From the NCBI RefSeq assembly GCF_027571385.1, contig NZ_CP085636.1, positions 3,348,001-3,412,000 of the forward strand: DNA of 64,000 nucleotides. The letters run 5' to 3'. Under the pieces are notes generated by a model. It ran no database searches. It had not been told where the DNA came from and worked only from the letters and a program-made list of their open reading frames with translations. A program made the position numbers and the translations under genes. The first letter of the stretch is position 1. Every line of letters begins with the position of its first letter. The DNA is from Shewanella sp. MTB7 (lineage in GTDB: Bacteria; Pseudomonadota; Gammaproteobacteria; Enterobacterales; Shewanellaceae). Below are positions 47,496-56,487 of this stretch, one piece after another.

Positions 47496-49445
47496 ATGCA
47501 CATGCGGTTAATTGGCATTTTAAAACATCTTGTATCAGATATAGGTCCTTTATTGCTTGTCCTTGCAAGTATCATGATGGGAAGCATTGCTCATGCTGGT
47601 CAACTTAGCCAAGAGCAACAAACCTATCTTGATGCTCGCAAAGCCTTAGATAAAAAGCAAACCAAGGAATATGCCCGCTTAAGAACCCAACTCGCCGATT
47701 ATCCCTTAAGCGTTTATCTGGATTACCATGCCAACATCAAAGCTATTTTGACCTACAAAGGGATAAAAGCAGATAAAGCATTGCAACAATTTAACGACAC
47801 CCCCCTTTTTAATTCTGCTAGACACCGTTACCTCAAGCACGTTGGCGCTCAAAAGCGTTGGGCAGATTTTTTAACCATAAGCCCGACTCCTCCAAATAAT
47901 GTCACTTTACAGTGTTATTACTACCGAGCGGAGCTGTTCCAAGGCAACAAAGAGCAAGCCTATAAAGGTGCTAAATCACTTTGGTTATACGGAAAATCCC
48001 GCCCTAAGGAGTGTGATCCCCTCTTCAAAGCATGGCAAAAATCAGGAGGAATGACCCAAGAGTTAATTTGGTCTCGTATGTTATTAAGTTTTAACGCTAA
48101 CCAATATGGTTTATTAACTTATCTGTCTCGAAAAGTCACCAGCCAACAGCAAACGGCCAAGACATTAGTTGCCGTATACAAAGATCCCAGAAGCTTACGC
48201 CACATCCAAAAATATTCCACTTCGGCAAAAAACTATGCCGACATTGTCGATGCCGGCTTACGAAAACTGGCACGAAAAGACCTTAAACAAGCCGTAAAGC
48301 TCTATGCCAGTTATCAAAAGACAGGCAGATTTAGCGATTATCAGGGACGTAAGCTAAGTCGCTATTTAGTTAGACGAGCAGTCATACGACAAGAAGAGCA
48401 ACTAAAAGGGTTTGTCGACACCATGCTGCCCCTGCTTGACAGTGATGACCTTGTGGAGCTAAGGCTTAGGTGGGCCATACGTGAGAACGACAGCCAAACA
48501 ATCACGACTACCCTTCCTCTGCTTAGTGAGCAAAAACAGGCAAAATCAAGATGGCAATATTGGCAATCCAGAGAGAAAAAGAACCATAGTGCTGCTGACA
48601 GTAAAATGCTAAACGACTTAAGCCAACAGCGTAATTTCTATGGGTTTTCAGCCGCTAATGAGCTGAATTTAGCCTATCAACTCCAAGATGAATTGTCAGT
48701 GAGTGACACACTAAGTCGTCAAAAACTCGCTGATGATTCAGGCTTAAGCCGAGTGATTGAACTGCTCGCGTTAGATAAAACCATTGATGCAAGAGCTGAA
48801 TGGGTACTCATGCTCAGACGACACAATAAAATGATGCAGAAAGAATACGCTGTTTTAGCATTAGAGAACCAATGGCACTCACTCGGTGTACAGGCCAGTA
48901 TTCAGGGAAAACTGTGGAACGATATGACGATTCGTTTTCCCTATGCAGCTAATGATGAATTTACTAAGGCAAGTAAGCAATATCAGGTTAATATCGACGA
49001 AATTAGGGCGATAGCTAGACGAGAAAGTGCATTTTACTCCTATGCAACCTCCGGTGCTGGTGCAAGAGGTTTGATGCAACTCATGCCAGCAACAGCAAAA
49101 GAGACTGCAAAAAAACAGAGATTAAAATACAAAAATAAACGCAGCTTATACCAAGCTAATATTAATATACCACTTGGCTCGGCTTACTACTCCTCCTTAC
49201 TAAAACAATTCAACAACAATCGCGTACTTGCAACAGCCGCTTACAACGCAGGTCCACATAGGGTAAAAGGTTGGCTAAAAGTATCTGATGGGCAATTAGA
49301 TGTCATTGAGTTTATAGAATCACTTCCCTTCACTGAGACTAGAGAATATGTACAAGCAGTGTTAAGTTATCGGGTGATTTATCAAATAAAACAGGGAAAA
49401 GAACCTGAATTATTCTCCACTGCAGAACTAAATTTCAAATACTAA
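47496..49445 (+). CDS. slt: Soluble lytic murein transglycosylase Slt
   Basis: 649 residues with a signal sequence (GPLLLVLASIMMGSIAHAG). A long helical superhelix (about 30-480), including YPLSVYLDYHANIKAI and FNANQYGLLTYLSRKV, leads to the C-terminal catalytic domain. There IRAIARRESAFYSYATSGAGARGLMQLMPATA has the catalytic Glu and ATAAYNAGPHRVKGWL the second motif. It ends with ETREYVQAVLSYRVIYQ. Cleaves peptidoglycan with formation of anhydro-muramic acid. Confidence 0.95.
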   Translation: MHMRLIGILKHLVSDIGPLLLVLASIMMGSIAHAGQLSQEQQTYLDARKALDKKQTKEYARLRTQLADYPLSVYLDYHANIKAILTYKGIKADKALQQFNDTPLFNSARHRYLKHVGAQKRWADFLTISPTPPNNVTLQCYYYRAELFQGNKEQAYKGAKSLWLYGKSRPKECDPLFKAWQKSGGMTQELIWSRMLLSFNANQYGLLTYLSRKVTSQQQTAKTLVAVYKDPRSLRHIQKYSTSAKNYADIVDAGLRKLARKDLKQAVKLYASYQKTGRFSDYQGRKLSRYLVRRAVIRQEEQLKGFVDTMLPLLDSDDLVELRLRWAIRENDSQTITTTLPLLSEQKQAKSRWQYWQSREKKNHSAADSKMLNDLSQQRNFYGFSAANELNLAYQLQDELSVSDTLSRQKLADDSGLSRVIELLALDKTIDARAEWVLMLRRHNKMMQKEYAVLALENQWHSLGVQASIQGKLWNDMTIRFPYAANDEFTKASKQYQVNIDEIRAIARRESAFYSYATSGAGARGLMQLMPATAKETAKKQRLKYKNKRSLYQANINIPLGSAYYSSLLKQFNNNRVLATAAYNAGPHRVKGWLKVSDGQLDVIEFIESLPFTETREYVQAVLSYRVIYQIKQGKEPELFSTAELNFKY

Positions 49446-49622
49446 GATGCTACACCTTCCGATTAGGTTTAAAAGGGGCAATGTAAACAGCAATCACCCA
49501 AGACTAACCTTTACCTTAAGTGTATAAAAATCAATCAAACAGACCTTGCTAACGTGAAAGTTAACTATAGATACATTAGAATGTGAATAACAATGATTTA
49601 GATTAAGGGTATAATCTTACCG

Positions 49623-50318
49623 ATGATCACACTCGATACACTTTTTTTGAGCGCTGAGTATCAGCCTCTTATTAATGCTAAAAGTTTACATGTTTGCGGT
49701 TATGAGGCGTTATCACGTTTTAATGATAAGCAAGGGATCTCTACTCCGCCCAATATCATCTTTGAGCAACTCCATGAACAAAGCTATCTACTTTCAGTTA
49801 TTGAATACAAGGCAAAAGCTTTTCAAATTGAGCATTCAGATCTAACACTTCCTCTATTTTTAAATCTAGATCCCCATGCCGCAGAGCATAATTTTGATGA
49901 GATGCTCATCCTTTTATCCTCTCGAGCTAAGATCACCGTAGAGCTTATCGAAAATACCTGTATTAACGATGCCAAGCTCTCAAGCAAGCTCCTTTCTCAG
50001 CTTAAAGCCAAACAAATAAGCGTTGCACTTGATGATATCGGTGCGCCTCACTCAATGATCTCATTAGATCTCCTGAGTCAAGTCAACACGCTCAAATTCG
50101 ATATCGATTGGTTTAATAAAACCTCCCCCAATGACCTTCACCTGATAAAAGCATTAATTCAGTTTGCCAAATCCAGCAATAAACTCTGTGTCTTAGAAGG
50201 AATTGAGACACTAAAACAACTTGAACTGGCACGAGAGCTTGAGATCGATCTAGTGCAAGGCTTTTTATTCAAGGAACTGTTTGTAACAGCCTCGGCTTCA
50301 ATCGCCTTAATGCCATAA
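49623..50318 (+). CDS. Stand-alone EAL-domain protein (cyclic di-GMP phosphodiesterase-like)
   Basis: 231 residues, only an EAL domain. Metal and substrate residues seen: YEALSRF (EAL), FLNLDP (Asn), VELIE (Glu), ALDDIGAP (Asp pair, with Ile for Phe in DDFG), LKFD (Lys), LEGIET (Glu), QGFLF (Gln). The catalytic set looks complete, so hydrolysis of cyclic di-GMP is plausible; loop 6 (DDIGAPHS) deviates from DDFGTGYS and may lower activity or dimerisation. No sensor or membrane part. Own intergenic region on both sides. Confidence 0.88.
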   Translation: MITLDTLFLSAEYQPLINAKSLHVCGYEALSRFNDKQGISTPPNIIFEQLHEQSYLLSVIEYKAKAFQIEHSDLTLPLFLNLDPHAAEHNFDEMLILLSSRAKITVELIENTCINDAKLSSKLLSQLKAKQISVALDDIGAPHSMISLDLLSQVNTLKFDIDWFNKTSPNDLHLIKALIQFAKSSNKLCVLEGIETLKQLELARELEIDLVQGFLFKELFVTASASIALMP

Positions 50319-50404
50319 TAATCGGTATGATAGCTTGAAAAATGTGACTACCGAGACAAACTAAACTGGATCATAGCTGTTGTTTGCCCCATAGTTTGTT
50401 TATC

Positions 50405-50532
50405 AATCAGTTAATCAGTTAATCAGTTAATCAGTTAATCAGTTAATCAGTTAATCAGTTAATCAGTTAATCAGTTAATCAGTTAATCAGTTAATCAGTT
50501 AATCAGTTAATCAGTTAATCAGTTAATCAGTT
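50405..50532. repeat. Tandem repeat: 16 perfect copies of AATCAGTT
   Basis: 128 bases made of an 8-bp unit repeated sixteen times without a mismatch, ending 21 bases before the moxR start codon. Stops occur in all six frames, so it is not coding. Perfect repeats of this kind change copy number by slippage and can alter the expression of the gene that follows. Confidence 0.98.
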
Positions 50533-50553
50533 GCAGAACAATAAGGGAGTGGG

Positions 50554-51465
50554 ATGACACAGCAAAGTATTTCTCAGATAATTACGCAGCTGGAAATGGT
50601 GCTTTTAGGCAAACCGGAACAAATTAAGTTAGCACTAACCTGCATTCTGGCTAAAGGCCATCTGCTTATCGAAGATCTCCCAGGTATGGGCAAGACTAGC
50701 CTATCACACGGTATCGCACAGACTTTAGGGTTAAGTTACCAAAGGGTACAATTTACCAGCGATATGTTACCCGCCGACATCTTAGGCGTTTCTATATTTG
50801 ACAGTGATCAATCTCAGTTTATTTTTCATCCGGGACCGATATTTAAACAGATGGTCTTAGCCGATGAGATAAATCGAGCCAGTCCGAAAACCCAAAGTGC
50901 CCTGCTCGAAGCCATGGCAGAAAACCAGATCACCGTTGATGGCATTACGCACCCGCTACCAAGCCCTTTTTTTGTTATTGCCACTCAAAACCCCAGTGAA
51001 CAATCAGGTACCTTCCCTCTACCTGAATCACAATTAGATCGGTTTATGATGCGGCTCTCTATTGGTTATCCCAATGCCGAAGCTGAGCTCGAAATGCTCA
51101 AAAACCATGTTCAATCCACTCAGATCTCAACTCTTCCTCAATGCATCACTCAACTTGAACTGATTGAGCTACAACAGATGGTCGACAAGGTCACCGCTTC
51201 TGATGCACTCCTAGGCTATATTTTGGCCTTGATCGATGCATCTCGAGTCCAAAAAGAGGGATATGGACTTTCCCCCAGAGCGAGCAAAGCCCTACTTCAA
51301 GCAGCAAAAGCGTGGGCCTTCATTCAAGGTCGAAGTTACCTAGTTCCTGAAGATGTTCAAGCCGTATTCTCATCGATAGCCGAACACAGGATCCGCAGCA
51401 GCAGTCAACAACAAGGTGAAGCTGTTTCACAAAAAATACTTAGTAATATCAATCCTATTTTATAG
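50554..51465 (+). CDS. MoxR-family AAA+ ATPase
   Basis: 303 residues. Walker A is DLPGMGKTSLSHGIA at about residues 40-55, Walker B LADEINRASPKTQSALLEAM, sensor FFVIATQNPSEQSGTFPLPESQLDRFMMRL, and the C-terminal lid GLSPRASKALLQAAKAWAF. MoxR ATPases act as chaperones or metal-centre maturation factors with partner proteins. AAGGGAG precedes ATG 50554, directly after the tandem repeat. First gene of the moxR-DUF58-transglutaminase operon. Confidence 0.93.
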   Translation: MTQQSISQIITQLEMVLLGKPEQIKLALTCILAKGHLLIEDLPGMGKTSLSHGIAQTLGLSYQRVQFTSDMLPADILGVSIFDSDQSQFIFHPGPIFKQMVLADEINRASPKTQSALLEAMAENQITVDGITHPLPSPFFVIATQNPSEQSGTFPLPESQLDRFMMRLSIGYPNAEAELEMLKNHVQSTQISTLPQCITQLELIELQQMVDKVTASDALLGYILALIDASRVQKEGYGLSPRASKALLQAAKAWAFIQGRSYLVPEDVQAVFSSIAEHRIRSSSQQQGEAVSQKILSNINPIL

Positions 51466-52476
51466 ATGTACACAATGAATACGATGGAAAGCAACCGCAG
51501 GACACAAGGACGCGCAAAGCAATGGTTCAACCAGTGGCTAGCGAGACGGTTACCGCCGGCATCTAAGGTCACGTTAGCTCACAAGAGCGTGTTTATTTTA
51601 CCCACTGGATTTGGTTTATTATGGTTGTTTTTAGTCCTACTTCTTTTTCTGTTTGGCACTAACTATCAGAATAATTTAGTCATAGGGTTAAGCTTACTCC
51701 TCCTTAGTGTCTTTAATACCTGCATTATTTATAGCTACCGAAATTTGGCCGGGCTGACAATCTCCTCAAAATCTAGCCCTCAGGCCTATGCTGGTGAAAC
51801 CTTAGTTTTTCCTGTCCGTTTATATGCCAAACAGCCACAATTTTCAGTCTTGATCAATTACCCCAACAATCAAGTTAAACGCATAGAAAAAGTCACAAAG
51901 GAGTCTGAAACGACGCTGATTCCCTTTGATAATTCACGCCGCGGGATCATCTTCCCCGGCAGGCTAAAAATCGAATCCTGCTACCCTTTAGGTTTATGCC
52001 GGGCTTGGTCTCATGTGGATCTTGACAATCAACATCTGGTTTTTGCTACCCCACTCGATGCTCAAGAGCGACTCATGCATTTTAATAATAGCCATGACTA
52101 TATTGCTAATGATCAGGGTGGGCATATTCCTGGGGTGGATGAATTTAAAGGCTTAAGACAACATATTCCTGGTGAGTCACTAAAGCAGGTTGCTTGGAAA
52201 CAACTTGCCCAAGGTCGTGGCATGTTAACAAAAGAGTTCCAACAACCCCAAGGACAACCACAGTGGCTAACATTGACAGATCTTACCTCTGCCGACCTCG
52301 AAACTAAATTAAGTCAATTAACCAGTTCGGTGAACAAGTTAAGTGAAAAACGACAGGTTTTCGGACTGATAGTAGGGGATAAAATCATCCCTCCCTCAGA
52401 AGGTGAGAGTCACAGGATTAACTGTTTACAAACCCTAGCACTTGTCCCTGCAAACCAGAGACTGGACGATGAGTAA
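51466..52476 (+). CDS. DUF58-domain membrane protein
   Basis: 336 residues. Two adjacent membrane helices (VFILPTGFGLLWLFLVLLLF, NLVIGLSLLLLSVFNTCIIY) are followed by a soluble part with SRRGIIFPGRLKIESCYPLGLCRAW and DEFKGLRQHIPGESLKQVAWKQLA, the DUF58 signature (von Willebrand-A-like). It starts right at the moxR stop; a second ATG at 51475 is possible. Its last 8 bases overlap the next gene. Function unknown but always tied to MoxR in this arrangement. Confidence 0.9.
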   Translation: MYTMNTMESNRRTQGRAKQWFNQWLARRLPPASKVTLAHKSVFILPTGFGLLWLFLVLLLFLFGTNYQNNLVIGLSLLLLSVFNTCIIYSYRNLAGLTISSKSSPQAYAGETLVFPVRLYAKQPQFSVLINYPNNQVKRIEKVTKESETTLIPFDNSRRGIIFPGRLKIESCYPLGLCRAWSHVDLDNQHLVFATPLDAQERLMHFNNSHDYIANDQGGHIPGVDEFKGLRQHIPGESLKQVAWKQLAQGRGMLTKEFQQPQGQPQWLTLTDLTSADLETKLSQLTSSVNKLSEKRQVFGLIVGDKIIPPSEGESHRINCLQTLALVPANQRLDDE

Positions 52477-54475
52477 ATCACAGCAAGAGATAATTTCTCG
52501 CCACAGTCTATTGTGGTTACTATTTGCCAACATCGCGATATTAATACCCTTATATGACAAACTGACCCCATGGAGTCTGGCAATTTGTGGGATCTGCTTA
52601 TTATGGCGCCTTGGTATTTTTATCGGTAAAGTCGCTAAACCACCACGAATTTTAGTTACCTTTCTAGCACTAGGATCTGCAGTCACATTAGCCTTAATCA
52701 CCAGCAAAATAGGCCTACTTAACGGACTCATTAACCTGCTTGTTCTGGGCTACGCGCTTAAATATATAGAGATGAGAGAAAGACGTGACGTCAGAATCGT
52801 CGTATTAGTGGGCTACTTTCTTATCGCCTTTACTTTTATCAACCAGCAATCAATCTTATTTACAGCCCTTCTCAGCTTTATTACGATTATTAATACTTGC
52901 GTCTTGGTTAGCCTTTATCGTGAAGGTGATAAGATCAAAGAAACAGCCAAGATGGGAACTAAGCTGATATTTCAAAGCTTACCGCTGGCACTTCTGCTTT
53001 TTATCGTACTGCCAAAATTGCCACCACTGTGGTTAGTACCACCAGACAGTTCAACAACCACAGGTTTATCAGATCAAGTGAGCTTTGGCGATATAGAAAA
53101 ACTCACTCGTTCAGCAGCGTTGGCATTTAGAGCTGACTTTGGTCGGGCACCGCCAGCTAACCATTTGTTGTATTGGCGAGCACTGGTAATGGAAGATTAT
53201 GATGGGAAAAAGTGGACACAACACGAGAGTATTACAGATATAGAAGACGATGTTCCATATACCGTCCCAACCAGAAAAAAACCGACAGGCAGCGCACTAG
53301 ATTACAGCATCATTGCCGAGCCTAGCTACCAAAATTGGTTATTTGGGCTCGATGTCGCCTTTAGTAATAATAACGAAATAATCAATTTGCCCGATCATAG
53401 GCTCTATGCCAAAAGAAGCATAGATCAGCAATTCCAATATAAAGTTAATTCTTATCTCACCTCCCCAATGGATTTAATGCTTCATAATAAGGTGAAACAG
53501 ATAAATGTAAACTTGCCTGACAGGAGTAATCTAAAGACCCGCGCTTTTGCCGCTAAGTTAACCCAAGCGTATCCCAACCCGATGCATAGATTAAATGCCT
53601 TAATGAGTTATTTTAATCAAGAAACATATTTTTATACCTTAACGCCCCCTCCTGTAGGCCCGCAACAAATAGACGACTTTCTGTTTGAAAACAAAGCAGG
53701 GTTTTGTGTGCATTATGCCAGTGCTTTTACTTTCATCGCCAGAGCCTCAGGTATTCCGACTCGACTCGTTACCGGCTATCAGGGTGGTGAATGGAATGAA
53801 CAAGCGGGTTACCTTAGCGTATATCAATATATGGCCCACGCCTGGGCTGAAGCTTGGATTGAAGGCAAGGGATGGGTCAGATTTGATCCGACTGCTATGA
53901 TAGCACCAGAGCGTGTTTTAGAGGGGTTCGATGCCTTCTTTCAACCTGAGTCAAGTTATCTACTCAACAGTCCTTTTAGTTCATTAAGATTAAGGGAGTT
54001 TCCACTGTTAAATACATTAAGGGTCTCTTTTGCCAGTTTGGACTATTACTGGAGTGTTTGGGTATTAGGCTTCGATTCAAGTAAACAGGAGCAAGTGCTT
54101 CAAAAATTATTAGGGAAAGTCACCCCAGAAAAGTTATCCCTATTGATGCTCCTAGCAATACCGGTGATCAGTCTCACCATAGCCTTCAGTGCCGGAATTC
54201 TTTACTTCAACAGAAACAAAGACCCACTCACAACAAAATACCTGCAAGTCTGCGGTATGTTAGCTGGTAAAGGAGTGAGTCGACGTCAAGGTGAAGGGCC
54301 TATCGACTACAATAAGCGAGTTGAATTTGCCGTCCCAGCGATTGCTTCTGCGTTTGAACAGTTCACCCAATATTATGTGGCGCTGAAATATCAACCACTG
54401 AGTAAACAGACAAGTGAAAAGCTCTCTAAACTGTACTTTATCCTCTTCAAACAGATAAAAGCTAAACTCTCCTAA
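52469..54475 (+). CDS. TgpA-type membrane transglutaminase-like protein (DUF3488)
   Basis: 668 residues from ATG 52469, which overlaps the DUF58 stop (ATGAGTAA). Five or six N-terminal helices cover about residues 15-190, then a periplasmic domain. The catalytic triad is present: Cys413 in KAGFCVHYASAF, His457 in YMAHAWAEAWIE and Asp473 in WVRFDPTAMI, so the enzyme looks active, in contrast to the inactive homologue at 4778. One further helix (LSLLMLLAIPVISLTIAFSA) precedes a cytoplasmic tail. In this family a role in cell-envelope maintenance is known; the substrate is not. Confidence 0.92.
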   Translation: MSKSQQEIISRHSLLWLLFANIAILIPLYDKLTPWSLAICGICLLWRLGIFIGKVAKPPRILVTFLALGSAVTLALITSKIGLLNGLINLLVLGYALKYIEMRERRDVRIVVLVGYFLIAFTFINQQSILFTALLSFITIINTCVLVSLYREGDKIKETAKMGTKLIFQSLPLALLLFIVLPKLPPLWLVPPDSSTTTGLSDQVSFGDIEKLTRSAALAFRADFGRAPPANHLLYWRALVMEDYDGKKWTQHESITDIEDDVPYTVPTRKKPTGSALDYSIIAEPSYQNWLFGLDVAFSNNNEIINLPDHRLYAKRSIDQQFQYKVNSYLTSPMDLMLHNKVKQINVNLPDRSNLKTRAFAAKLTQAYPNPMHRLNALMSYFNQETYFYTLTPPPVGPQQIDDFLFENKAGFCVHYASAFTFIARASGIPTRLVTGYQGGEWNEQAGYLSVYQYMAHAWAEAWIEGKGWVRFDPTAMIAPERVLEGFDAFFQPESSYLLNSPFSSLRLREFPLLNTLRVSFASLDYYWSVWVLGFDSSKQEQVLQKLLGKVTPEKLSLLMLLAIPVISLTIAFSAGILYFNRNKDPLTTKYLQVCGMLAGKGVSRRQGEGPIDYNKRVEFAVPAIASAFEQFTQYYVALKYQPLSKQTSEKLSKLYFILFKQIKAKLS

Positions 54476-54576
54476 ATATTTATCTTACAAAGTAACCTTT
54501 TGTAAATGCGTTCCCGTACATATCTATGCCGTAATTCGATATACCGATCACAGACTTTTCATTATCCTATCTCAGA

Positions 54577-54999
54577 CTATTTACGGTTCTCTAAGCGGAT
54601 AACTAACTTGATTGCAGTCCAGACATCATCTATGGCGCAAATTTTGTTGTCCACTAACCCCATGGGCAATGCGATACTTCGCACCAGATGATCATTCACT
54701 TCAGACGGGATCCGAGCACTTTTCTTCGGCCAGGAAACCCAGATAGTGCCATCTTGCTTGATCAGCGCGAGGTGCAGAGTTAACTGTTCAGTCAGCTCTG
54801 CTGCAGAAGTGATAAAAATATGCACCAAGTCTTCACCCCAACAAGCTTCAGGCAAAAACATCACCCCAGGCGGCAACATGCCTAATATTTGCTGATAATG
54901 GTCAGGGGCATTATACAGATAGACACTGTCCCCCTCTTTTATACCCAGTTTTAAATACAGGGATTTACCTGCAGTTGTTAACGTCATACTAGATTTCAT
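54577..54999 (-). CDS. DUF3052-family protein
   Basis: 140 residues. AGKSLYLKLGIKEGDSVYLY, then PPGVMFLPEACWGEDLVHIF, LIKQDGTIWVSWPKKSA and DNKICAIDDVWTAIKLVIR match the DUF3052 family. Start ATG 54999 is preferred to GTG 55002. Overlaps the zinc-ribbon gene by 11 bases, so both are translated together. Last gene in the minus-strand cluster. Function unknown. Confidence 0.75.
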   Translation of the reverse strand: MKSSMTLTTAGKSLYLKLGIKEGDSVYLYNAPDHYQQILGMLPPGVMFLPEACWGEDLVHIFITSAAELTEQLTLHLALIKQDGTIWVSWPKKSARIPSEVNDHLVRSIALPMGLVDNKICAIDDVWTAIKLVIRLENRK

Positions 55000-55246
55000 C
55001 ACGCCCCCGCCATGCCGGCATTGTCGCCATGTAATTCCTCGTTTTTTGAGCTATCTGTTCAAGGCTTAATGTGGGCTCTACCCGAGCCAGCCAGCGCTCC
55101 ATCTTGGCAAACACCTCCTCGTAAGGCTTTAAGCTACCATTATCATCAACACAGTATTGGCAATATTCCCCTTCATGATCAATCACCATACCGCAACTAC
55201 CGCAGTGCATCTCTATCCCTGTTCTTGTTGCTTGTTTAGCTGTCAT
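54989..55246 (-). CDS. Small zinc-ribbon protein (PF12674-like)
   Basis: 85 residues. MHCGSCGMVIDHEGEYCQYC carries four cysteines (CxxC...CxxC), fitting a zinc ribbon, and a helical C-terminus follows (YEEVFAKMERWLARVEPTL). GAGGA precedes ATG 55246. 44 bases after the permease gene and overlapping the DUF3052 gene. Possibly regulatory or accessory to the cluster; not established. Confidence 0.8.
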   Translation of the reverse strand: MTAKQATRTGIEMHCGSCGMVIDHEGEYCQYCVDDNGSLKPYEEVFAKMERWLARVEPTLSLEQIAQKTRNYMATMPAWRGRDEI

Positions 55247-55290
55247 CTCGTTTTCCTCGGTTCATTTATCTAATAACATGAGTAATAAGA

Positions 55291-56484
55291 TTAAAGATTC
55301 AAATTAAAGGCCTTGGTTATCGGCAGTCGCGCCGCCCGCAAAGCGGGTAATAGACCACCAAGCACACCTATAACAATCGCCAGCCCCACCCCATTCAATA
55401 CCACGGTGGGAGATAGCGTGAAATCAAACACGATTTGAGTGAAATTTCGCCCTCCCAATGTGGAAGCGACAATGCCATCCACCATATAATAAGCGATGAC
55501 AATGCCAGCAATGCCTCCCACAATGGCGTACAACACCGACTCCAGCATGATTGACCAAAATATGGCCCAGCCATTAAAGCCTATCGCCCTCAACGTCGCG
55601 ATATCACCCGCCCGCTGAGAGACTGCAGAGTACATCGTATTCAAGCTTCCCGCTAACGTCCCTAGTGCCATGATAATGGCCAGCGGCCACCCCAAATAAA
55701 ACAAAAAGTCTGCCGTCCCTGAAGCTTGTTGTTTAAAGTATTCAGCTTCAGTAAACACCTCGGCATTGAGTCTGTCATCTGCCGCAATAAACACCTGAAT
55801 ACTGCTGATATCACCGGGGTTTTCCAGCCTTACTCGCAATAACTGCACACTGCCAGCGCGATTAAACTGGCTTTGTACTATTTTTGCATCGGCCCAAAGT
55901 TCACTATCAAACACTGAGCCCTTACCACCGAAAATACCCACGACTTTCCACACATTGCGACCCAACTTAATCTCACTGTTAAGCTCCAATCCACTGAACT
56001 GCTTCACGGCTGCTTGGCCAACGACAATTTCATTCATGCCCGGCGTGAACATCCGTCCCTCAAGCAAAGCCAAATTATCTCTTAGTGCAACCCCCTCAAG
56101 ATCGATTCCTCGCAGAGGTAAATTAACCTTATCGCCACCCGCCCTTTTAGTGCCATTGACGATGACGTACAGTTCTGACGAAACCTCAGGTAAACCTTGA
56201 ATGCGGGCAATACCTGGGGCATTTTTAATAATATTAACCACCTCAGGCGTGAAAGAGCTATTGAGTTCAGATTGGGAGCCATTACGTAAAATAATGGCTA
56301 AATCATCTGAGCCTGAACTTGCTACCGTGGCTGAAAAACCACTGTTCATCGCCAGAAAAACCTGCAGTACGGCTATCACAACCGCAATCGAGATAAGGAT
56401 GACGAGGGTTTCCCAAAAGCGATTGGGAATAGTTTTTATATTCATCAGCGTGATAGCGCCGATCTGTTGCATAAACATAGACAT
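55291..56484 (-). CDS. ABC transporter permease, FtsX/MacB-like (first of two)
   Basis: 397 residues. The N-terminal helix (FWETLVILISIAVVIAVLQVF) is followed by a large periplasmic domain (about 45-265) and three C-terminal helices including LGWPLAIIMALGTLAGSLNTM and VLYAIVGGIAGIVIAYYMV. The conserved SQRAGDIATLRAIGFNGWAI (cytoplasmic coupling loop) and GLLPALRAARLPITKAFNL ending are typical. AGGAG lies 8 bases before ATG 56484. Pairs with the neighbouring permease, 3 bases upstream. Confidence 0.9.
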   Translation of the reverse strand: MSMFMQQIGAITLMNIKTIPNRFWETLVILISIAVVIAVLQVFLAMNSGFSATVASSGSDDLAIILRNGSQSELNSSFTPEVVNIIKNAPGIARIQGLPEVSSELYVIVNGTKRAGGDKVNLPLRGIDLEGVALRDNLALLEGRMFTPGMNEIVVGQAAVKQFSGLELNSEIKLGRNVWKVVGIFGGKGSVFDSELWADAKIVQSQFNRAGSVQLLRVRLENPGDISSIQVFIAADDRLNAEVFTEAEYFKQQASGTADFLFYLGWPLAIIMALGTLAGSLNTMYSAVSQRAGDIATLRAIGFNGWAIFWSIMLESVLYAIVGGIAGIVIAYYMVDGIVASTLGGRNFTQIVFDFTLSPTVVLNGVGLAIVIGVLGGLLPALRAARLPITKAFNLNL

Positions 56485-56487
56485 GAT

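Noticed and set aside
50356..50399. 8-bp inverted arms ACAAACTA / TAGTTTGT after the EAL gene
   Set aside because: Loop of 28 bases and no T-run; too weak to call a terminator.
50405..50532. CRISPR array reading of the tandem repeat
   Set aside because: The 8-bp units are contiguous with no spacers.
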